Of a stretch of DNA of 10,084 bases, positions 6,447 through 10,084 are shown in pieces. A program made the translations under genes and the position numbers. The number at the start of each line of letters is the position of its first letter. The first letter of the stretch is position 1. Under the pieces are notes generated by a model. The model was not told the origin of the DNA. It did no database searches and saw only the letters and a program-made list of their open reading frames with translations. The DNA comes from Actinomycetota bacterium (lineage in GTDB: Bacteria; Actinomycetota; Actinomycetes; Streptosporangiales; Streptosporangiaceae), in NCBI GenBank assembly GCA_003161205.1, contig PMOU01000076.1, forward strand, positions 835 through 10,918, in the 5' to 3' direction.

Positions 6447-7568
6447 TCAGCTGGTCAGGGTCTCGCGATGGGCCCAGGCCAGCCGCAGGACGGCGGCTCC
6501 GGCCGCCTGCACCGGTTCGCGGGACACGATGCCGTCGATGACGTGGCCCGCGAACTCGCGGGCCGCGAGCACCTGGCCTTCCTCGTTGCGCCGCGGGCTC
6601 AGGCTGAACCACTCGTCGAACACGCGGCTATCGATAACCGCCACCGTGAGCAGGTCCGTGGCGTAGGTGAGCGGATCTACCCCGAGCCCCAGGCACCACA
6701 CGCTGATCTGACCGCGGTCAAGCGCCTCGGTCATGCTCCGGGCGAACGGCCAGGAATCGTAATCCACCGGACCGTTCTCGCTGCCGTAATCCTCCGAGCG
6801 TCCGCGGAGCTCTTCGGCGAACTCGCGGATCATGCTGCGCCACAGCGAGAAGTCGCCGCGCTCGTTCCAGGGCGCCTCACCCGAGGGCTGGAACACCCCG
6901 ACCGGGATCACCTGGCACAAGCCGCCCGCGTGACCCACCTTGGCCGGATCCCGCCAGTGCCACAGGAACGAGGCGCGGCCGGTCGACCGGTCCAGCCGGA
7001 GCGTCAAGGTGCTGATGGCCAGGTTCGCCGGGCGGCGGCGCAGATCGCACGGATCACCGATGCTGCCGCGCAGTATGGCGGGGCGTCCGTCCAGCCGTGC
7101 GGCCGCGTATTCGTGCGCGGCCGCCTCCCCGGTGTCGATGCCGTCGAAGTAGCGACCGCGGGTGAACGCCAGCCGGGGCGCCCGGCCGGCCAGCTCGGCG
7201 CCGGTCAGGCGGTAGGTGGATCGGTTCTCGAATAGCGCCGGGGCGGCTAGGTCCATGAGCGCGTCGGAGTACCGCGGGTAACGCGTCCCGTCCGCCCGCT
7301 CAGGCAAGTCCAGTCCGGCGCCGTCGCCGCGGACCGCGGCCGGTGGGCCGGCCGCCGCGGCGCCGAGCTCCAGGCTGATGTGCTGGATCGGAACCGGGCC
7401 GGCGGGCCGCCAGCCGGGCACCGTGAGCAGGGCGCTGTCGGCGATCCTGCTCCCGGCCGGGTACTCTTGCGCGGCCTCGAGCGTCAGGTCGTAACGGTGC
7501 TCCTGAAGGTAAGACCGCACCCCGAGCCAGTCGCGCTGACCGGAGGTCAGGCCGTCGGCGGAGATCAT
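6447..7568 (-). CDS. Actinobacterial protein with degenerate Nudix-like domain, no DNA-binding domain
   Basis: This 373-aa protein is not of known function. The N-terminal ~65 residues (SYLQEHRYDLTLEAAQEYP, LLTVPGWRPAGPVPI) and the rest (GRYFDGIDT at 138-146, ISTLTLRLD at 185-193, GGLCQVIPVGVFQPSGE at 215-231, REFAEELRG at 248-256) resemble, from memory, the C-terminal region of certain actinobacterial XRE-type regulators. REFAEELRG matches the second half of a Nudix box (REUxEExGU), but the upstream G-x5-E is not correctly placed, so hydrolase activity is doubtful. No helix-turn-helix, membrane segment or signal peptide is visible. ATG 7568 has GGGAGG (7575-7580) with a 6-nt spacer. It lies 22 nt downstream of the 113-aa gene, so the two are almost certainly co-transcribed. 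It may be a ligand-sensing protein partnered with that product (inference). Confidence 0.8.
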   Translation of the reverse strand: MISADGLTSGQRDWLGVRSYLQEHRYDLTLEAAQEYPAGSRIADSALLTVPGWRPAGPVPIQHISLELGAAAAGPPAAVRGDGAGLDLPERADGTRYPRYSDALMDLAAPALFENRSTYRLTGAELAGRAPRLAFTRGRYFDGIDTGEAAAHEYAAARLDGRPAILRGSIGDPCDLRRRPANLAISTLTLRLDRSTGRASFLWHWRDPAKVGHAGGLCQVIPVGVFQPSGEAPWNERGDFSLWRSMIREFAEELRGRSEDYGSENGPVDYDSWPFARSMTEALDRGQISVWCLGLGVDPLTYATDLLTVAVIDSRVFDEWFSLSPRRNEEGQVLAAREFAGHVIDGIVSREPVQAAGAAVLRLAWAHRETLTS

Positions 7569-7590
7569 CCGGCGCCTCCCGCTGCCCGGC

Positions 7591-7932
7591 TCACCACCCG
7601 GCCGCGGCCGGGACAGACCCGATGGACCCGATGGACCCGGCGGGCGCTACGGACCCGGCGGACGCCGCGGACCCAGTGGACCCGGCGCTCCTGAGGTGGG
7701 TCGCGCCCCCGACCTGGTCGTCGGCCCAGAAGCTGATCAGCTCCTCTACGCTGAGCGACTGCGGGGCCGCGTCGGCACGCAGGGTCCGGCCGGTGGCCAG
7801 ACTCCAGCTCGTGATCAGTATCCGCGCCAGCAGGTCGTCCTCGGCCGCGTCATGAACTGCCCGGCCAGAAGTCCTATATTGCGTATTTGCGCCGGAATCG
7901 TCCGCGCAGCCTAAGACAGTGGTGTCTTTCAT
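7591..7932 (-). CDS. Small protein with x-G-S repeat tail, unknown function
   Basis: A 113-aa protein I do not recognise. Residues 1-30 are polar. Residues 31-72 (EDDLLARILITSWSLATGR, then SVEELISFWADDQ) look like a small helical domain. Residues 83-108 are a low-complexity run of x-G-S or similar triplets (AGS, TGS, AGS, IGS), ending AAAGW. The frame stays open to 8076, but ATG 7932 is chosen because a perfect AAGGAGG (7939-7945) lies 6 nt before it and the upstream residues look non-coding. Codon 7 is TTA (7912-7914), and the first ~28 codons are rich in AAA, ACT, AAT, CAA, TAT, TCT and GTT, unlike the rest of the window. The 373-aa gene follows after 22 nt. A linker-bearing binding partner of that protein is one possibility, but no function can be assigned. 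Confidence 0.7.
   Translation of the reverse strand: MKDTTVLGCADDSGANTQYRTSGRAVHDAAEDDLLARILITSWSLATGRTLRADAAPQSLSVEELISFWADDQVGGATHLRSAGSTGSAASAGSVAPAGSIGSIGSVPAAAGW
7613..7684. repeat. Degenerate 9-bp tandem repeat (consensus nYGGACCCG), eight units
   Basis: Eight units in 9-bp register run from 7613 to 7684. Two adjacent copies are identical (ATGGACCCG at 7622-7630 and 7631-7639), and others are close (ACGGACCCG, GTGGACCCG, GCGGACCCA). On the minus strand they encode the x-G-S triplets of the 113-aa protein's tail. The array looks like a slippage-prone minisatellite that could vary in copy number without breaking the frame. Confidence 0.75.
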
Positions 7933-7938
7933 AACGCG

Positions 7939-7945
7939 CCTCCTT
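7939..7945 (-). promoter_or_regulatory. Perfect Shine-Dalgarno deciding the start of the 113-aa gene
   Basis: AAGGAGG on the minus strand (complement of CCTCCTT) is 6 nt upstream of ATG 7932. It is the closest match in the window to the anti-Shine-Dalgarno complement, and it rules in this start over the longer open frame that reaches 8076. Confidence 0.75.
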
Positions 7946-8053
7946 CCCGAAGGCCGACGGGATTGCGTGCAGGGGGACGACTTTACCTGCCCCGCAAACA
8001 GCTTGGGGTAAAAAGCATGATCTGGGCTGCGGTGTTTTCTGTGCTCGTCCACC

Positions 8054-8110
8054 TTAACGGTGTTAACGCACGTCACAGCCCTAGCTAGGGCGGCTTTAGA
8101 GGCAATTGCC
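8054..8110. promoter_or_regulatory. Cluster of palindromes and direct repeats upstream of the 113-aa gene
   Basis: This part of the 224-nt gap between the 113-aa and STAS genes holds two TTAACG copies at 9-bp period (8054-8059, 8063-8068), a perfect 14-bp palindrome GCCCTAGCTAGGGC (8078-8091) and a perfect 10-bp palindrome GGCAATTGCC (8101-8110). The palindrome centres are 21 bp apart, about two helical turns. These are candidate operators for the 113-aa/373-aa pair. The gap (7933-8156) is also less GC-rich than its surroundings. TAAAGT on the minus strand (complement of 7980-7985) is a possible -10 but has no -35. Confidence 0.45.
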
Positions 8111-8156
8111 CGGCTCGCGCAAAATACGCCGGTAAGACGCGGGCGTCATCCGCATA

Positions 8157-8555
8157 TCAGGCCGCGGCGGTGCGGATTTGATAGGTATGCGAGCTTTGCC
8201 GGATAGCGTCCTGGACCGTAGCGAAGATATTGAGGTGCCGGTTCATGCCGGTCGCCGAGAGCACCAGGGCGACCTCAGCGGACGGGGCGGCCAGGCGCAG
8301 GAAACCGCCGAGGAGCCCGGCACGGTGCCCGGCGCCGACCAGGACCGCCAGGCCGCTGGCATCCGCGTGCCTGACCGCGGACAAGTCGATGATGAGCCGG
8401 CTGGCGGCGGGGCGGAGCAGGTCGATGAGCTGCTCGCGCAGAGCGGGAGCAGACGCGATGTCGAGGTCTCCCCGGAGCGCGGCGATGACCTGGCCGCCGG
8501 GGCCGGTCCGGGAGGTAAGACTGAGGCCGGTTTCATAAGTCGCGGGGTAGATCAC
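8157..8555 (-). CDS. STAS-domain protein, anti-sigma factor antagonist type
   Basis: A 132-aa single STAS domain related to SpoIIAA/RsbV. The expected segments are present: VIAALRGDLDIASAPALREQL (about 23-43), LIIDLSAVRHADASGLAVLVG (about 54-74) and the C-terminal LVLSATGMNRHLNIFATVQDA. S67 in DASGL corresponds to the serine that RsbW/SpoIIAB-type kinases phosphorylate, so the regulatory switch is intact. Unphosphorylated, such proteins bind and neutralise an anti-sigma factor. One candidate partner, the RsbW-like protein at 4842-5291, lies 2.9 kb downstream on the same strand. Pairing is inferred. The start is GTG 8555 with only a poor ribosome site (GGAC). No better in-frame start was seen. 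A GGGTATA sequence on the minus strand (8691-8697) resembles the -10 of stress-sigma promoters but lacks a matching -35. Confidence 0.88.
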   Translation of the reverse strand: MIYPATYETGLSLTSRTGPGGQVIAALRGDLDIASAPALREQLIDLLRPAASRLIIDLSAVRHADASGLAVLVGAGHRAGLLGGFLRLAAPSAEVALVLSATGMNRHLNIFATVQDAIRQSSHTYQIRTAAA

Positions 8556-8730
8556 GGTACGTCCGATCAGTGCGGAGGAAGTGAGGGGCGAACAGGCCGC
8601 GCTGCGCGCATTTAGCTGCCCGCGAGCTCCTCCGGTAGCCCGGGAAGCTGGCCGTCGTCAACGGCTGATGCCCAGTGCCTGGCCTGACGCTATACCCGCA
8701 GCAGGAAACTAGCAAGTTTTTTCCGGTAAC

Positions 8731-8739
8731 TGGTATCCT
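8731..8739 (+). promoter_or_regulatory. Extended -10 promoter for a leaderless transcript
   Basis: TGGTATCCT (8731-8739) combines a TGn extension with the -10 hexamer TATCCT. The hexamer ends 6 nt before ATG 8746, so transcription would start at or next to the A of the start codon. No Shine-Dalgarno is present. The -35 (TAGCAA at 8710-8715) is weak, as is common with extended -10 promoters. Confidence 0.65.
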
Positions 8740-8745
8740 CTCAGC

Positions 8746-9030
8746 ATGGCGAGCTGGACCTTCCTGACCAACCATGCCCTCGTACTCCTGTGCGTGGCCC
8801 ATGACCCCGAGATGCGCCTGCGTGACATCGCGGCCAGCCTGGACATCACCGAACGCAGCGCCTTTAGCATCGTCTCGGACCTCGTCGAGGGCGGCTACGT
8901 GGTCAAGGAGAAAGACGGCCGGCGTAACCGGTACCACATCCAGGCGCACCTGCCACTGCCCGAGGCCGTCGCCCGGGAACGCACCGTCGGCGAGGTCCTG
9001 GCCCTCCTGGTCGGCGCGGAAGGAAGCTGA
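8746..9030 (+). CDS. Small winged helix-turn-helix transcriptional regulator
   Basis: A 94-aa protein with a single wHTH that fills most of its length, of the short MarR-like type common in Actinobacteria. Helix 1 is WTFLTNHALVLLCVAHD (4-20), helix 2 is RLRDIAASL (24-32), the recognition helix is TERSAFSIVSDLVEGG (35-50), and the wing is YVVKEKDGRRNRYHI (51-65). A short C-terminal helix (VGEVLALLVG) may dimerise. No effector domain, metal site or cysteine pair is visible; the single Cys is C16. The gene is divergent from the STAS gene with 190 nt between them, so it may control that region or itself. Its ATG has no ribosome site and sits directly after an extended -10, implying leaderless translation. 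The 74-aa gene follows after 40 nt on the same strand. Confidence 0.85.
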   Translation: MASWTFLTNHALVLLCVAHDPEMRLRDIAASLDITERSAFSIVSDLVEGGYVVKEKDGRRNRYHIQAHLPLPEAVARERTVGEVLALLVGAEGS

Positions 9031-9070
9031 CCGCGCCGGATTCCCGCGCAAAGGTCTAGAGTGCGTGATC

Positions 9071-9295
9071 ATGGCGGAAATCGTGCTGCGCGTCCGGCTT
9101 ACCGGCGGCGATCACCTGGACGTTACCTACGAAGACCCAGGCGCCGACGACGAGCAGGAGATCCTGGACCGCGCCGTCGAGGCCCTGGCGGAAGACCACG
9201 GAGTGCTGCGCTGCCAGCACGGCGGCCGCCTGCTCGTGCTGTACGGCCGGGGCGTGTCCACCCTTGAGGTGGCGCCGCGAGGCGCCGTCTTGTGA
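9071..9295 (+). CDS. 74-aa protein of unknown function
   Basis: This short acidic protein is not recognised. It reads as a beta-alpha-beta fold: MAEIVLRVRLTGG and HLDVTYEDP as strands, DEQEILDRAVEALAEDHG as a helix, and GRLLVLYGRGVSTLEVAP as two further strands. It has one Cys and no membrane segment or signal peptide. Codon bias matches the window, which supports a real gene. The start is ATG 9071; GTG 9065 is in frame and would add VI. Neither has a good ribosome site: AAAGG (9050-9054) is too far from the ATG. TAGAGT at 9057-9062 could be a -10 for a very short or absent leader. It may also be co-transcribed with the wHTH regulator 40 nt upstream. It converges with the hemolysin III gene with 3 nt between stops. 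Confidence 0.7.
   Translation: MAEIVLRVRLTGGDHLDVTYEDPGADDEQEILDRAVEALAEDHGVLRCQHGGRLLVLYGRGVSTLEVAPRGAVL
9267..9290. terminator. GNRA-loop hairpin at the convergent gene ends
   Basis: GGCGCC (9271-9276) and GGCGCC (9281-9286) enclose a GCGA tetraloop of the stable GNRA class. The plus-strand RNA stem extends outward through two G-U pairs, a G-C and an A-U (9267-9290). It lies inside the last codons of the 74-aa gene and 8 nt beyond the stop of the hemolysin III gene, so it is best placed to end the latter. There is no clear U-tract. Confidence 0.45.
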
Positions 9296-9298
9296 CGG

Positions 9299-10012
9299 TC
9301 AGGTGATGAACAGGGCGATCGCGATGTACTGGCAGGTCGCGGCGGCGCAGACGTAGACGTGAAAGACCTCGTGGTAGCCGAAGACCGACGGATTCGGGTC
9401 GGGGCGGCGCCGCCGGTAAGACAGCGCTCCCGCCGTGTACAGCAGGCCGCCCGCCAGCATCAGCGCTCCCGCCGCGGTCCCGGAATGCAGCCACACGGCC
9501 GGCAGCGCGAGACCGCCGACCCAGCCAAGCCCGACGAACGTCGAGCCGACCAGGAGCTCGGGCGCGTTCATCCACACCATGTGAATGGCCGCCGCGGTGA
9601 ACGTAAGCGTCCAGATCGCGATCAGGCAGGCCAGCCGGAACGAGCCGCGAGTAGCGAGCAGGAAGGCGGGCGTCGCCGTGCCGGCGATGAGCAGGAAGAT
9701 CATCGCGTGGTCCAGGCGCTGCAGGCGCCCCCGCCACGCGGCGCCCCAGTTACCGCGGTGATAGAGCGCGCTGACTCCGAACATCGCGCTGATGCTGACC
9801 GCGAAGATAGCCAGCCCGGTAATCCGCACGGCGCCGTGGGCACGGGCCAGGGCCAGGGTCCCGAACACGAGCGAAGCCTCGAACCAGATCAGGTGCAGCC
9901 AGCCGCGTAGCAGCGGTTTCGCGGGCGAGGCATCACGGGGGGCGCCAGCGGACGGCGCCGCCATCTCCAGCGCGGAGGGAGCCTGAGCCGCCACGTGGTC
10001 CATAGCCGTCAC
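9299..10012 (-). CDS. Hemolysin III / PAQR-family seven-helix membrane protein
   Basis: A 237-aa integral membrane protein with about seven hydrophobic helices (roughly 39-57, 64-84, 101-120, 127-147, 154-175, 180-199, 213-236) after a disordered, Ala/Pro-rich N-terminus of ~33 residues. The metal-site residues of this superfamily are all visible: H85 in SALYHR, D101 in RLDHAMIFLLIAGT, and H214 and H218 in GYHEVFHVYV. They correspond to the Zn ligands and nearby Asp known from adiponectin receptors. Bacterial members are named hemolysin III from one early activity; hydrolase-like or membrane-stress roles have been suggested, and the true role here is unknown. GTG 10012 is chosen because GGAGG (10017-10021) is 4 nt upstream. 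ATG 10003, three codons later, would be 13 nt away. Nothing nearby suggests a functional partner. Confidence 0.92.
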   Translation of the reverse strand: MTAMDHVAAQAPSALEMAAPSAGAPRDASPAKPLLRGWLHLIWFEASLVFGTLALARAHGAVRITGLAIFAVSISAMFGVSALYHRGNWGAAWRGRLQRLDHAMIFLLIAGTATPAFLLATRGSFRLACLIAIWTLTFTAAAIHMVWMNAPELLVGSTFVGLGWVGGLALPAVWLHSGTAAGALMLAGGLLYTAGALSYRRRRPDPNPSVFGYHEVFHVYVCAAATCQYIAIALFIT

Positions 10013-10084
10013 GCGACCTCCGCATCAGCCCGCTAGGCGGCTTCGGGTACCGTCACGTAGGCCCTCACAGCGTATGACAGCACG
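10013..10084. other. Right-edge leader of the hemolysin III gene
   Basis: These 72 nt hold the GGAGG ribosome site (minus strand, 10017-10021) and presumably the promoter of the membrane-protein gene. I see no convincing -35/-10 pair and no further coding start. Confidence 0.4.

Noticed and set aside
6438..7235. 265-aa plus-strand open frame opposite the 373-aa gene
   Set aside because: No domain or ribosome site; the opposite strand has a good ribosome site and conserved-looking motifs.
7613..7684. CRISPR or integrating-element repeat
   Set aside because: Units are 9 bp with no spacers and lie in a coding frame, so this is a coding minisatellite.
7933..8076. N-terminal extension of the 113-aa protein to 8076
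   Set aside because: The added residues lack coding character, and a perfect AAGGAGG sits 6 nt before the internal ATG 7932.
8691..8697. Stress-sigma type promoter (GGGTATA on the minus strand) for the STAS gene
   Set aside because: Only the -10-like part fits. A GTTT lies just 8 nt upstream, far too close, so the -35 requirement is not met.
8533..9072. 179-aa minus-strand open frame opposite the wHTH gene
   Set aside because: It has no recognisable motif, and the plus strand holds a clear wHTH with its own promoter.

Overview
This is a visibly very GC-rich window with strong third-position G/C bias. It uses GTG as well as ATG starts, has GGAGG-type ribosome sites, and carries a regulator content typical of Actinobacteria: an RsbW-like ATPase, a STAS protein, an IclR regulator and a short leaderless wHTH. 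I read it as chromosomal actinomycete DNA. The genus cannot be told from the sequence. There are no rRNA or tRNA genes, transposases, CRISPR arrays or phage genes.

Plus-strand catabolic block (1-4034): the C-terminal part of a short-chain dehydrogenase (SDR), an AMP-forming acyl-CoA ligase, an alpha/beta hydrolase closely resembling intracellular poly(3-hydroxyalkanoate) depolymerases (PhaZ), and an acyl-CoA dehydrogenase of the glutaryl-CoA dehydrogenase / plant ACX4 clade. The last three are tightly packed (a 4-nt overlap, then a 26-nt gap) and look like one operon. A hairpin closes it.

Minus-strand block (4059-8555), in order of transcription: a STAS anti-anti-sigma protein (8555-8157), a 113-aa protein with an x-G-S repeat tail (7932-7591), a 373-aa protein with a degenerate Nudix-like signature (7568-6447), an IclR regulator (6309-5443), an RsbW-like ATP-binding protein (5291-4842) and a 3-hydroxybutyrate dehydrogenase (4808-4059). 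The last converges on the catabolic operon. Together, depolymerase, ligase, acyl-CoA dehydrogenase and hydroxybutyrate dehydrogenase suggest turnover of polyhydroxyalkanoate or of short hydroxy/acyl acids, with the IclR protein as a plausible local regulator. That pathway is an inference.

Right end (8746-10012): a small winged-helix regulator that appears to be translated from a leaderless mRNA, a 74-aa protein of unknown function, and a convergent hemolysin III/PAQR-type membrane protein.

The least explained part is the 113-aa/373-aa pair. The small gene has a perfect AAGGAGG site, a rare TTA codon at position 7, AT-rich early codons and a 9-bp tandem repeat encoding its tail. The 224-nt region upstream of it contains two perfect palindromes and a direct repeat.
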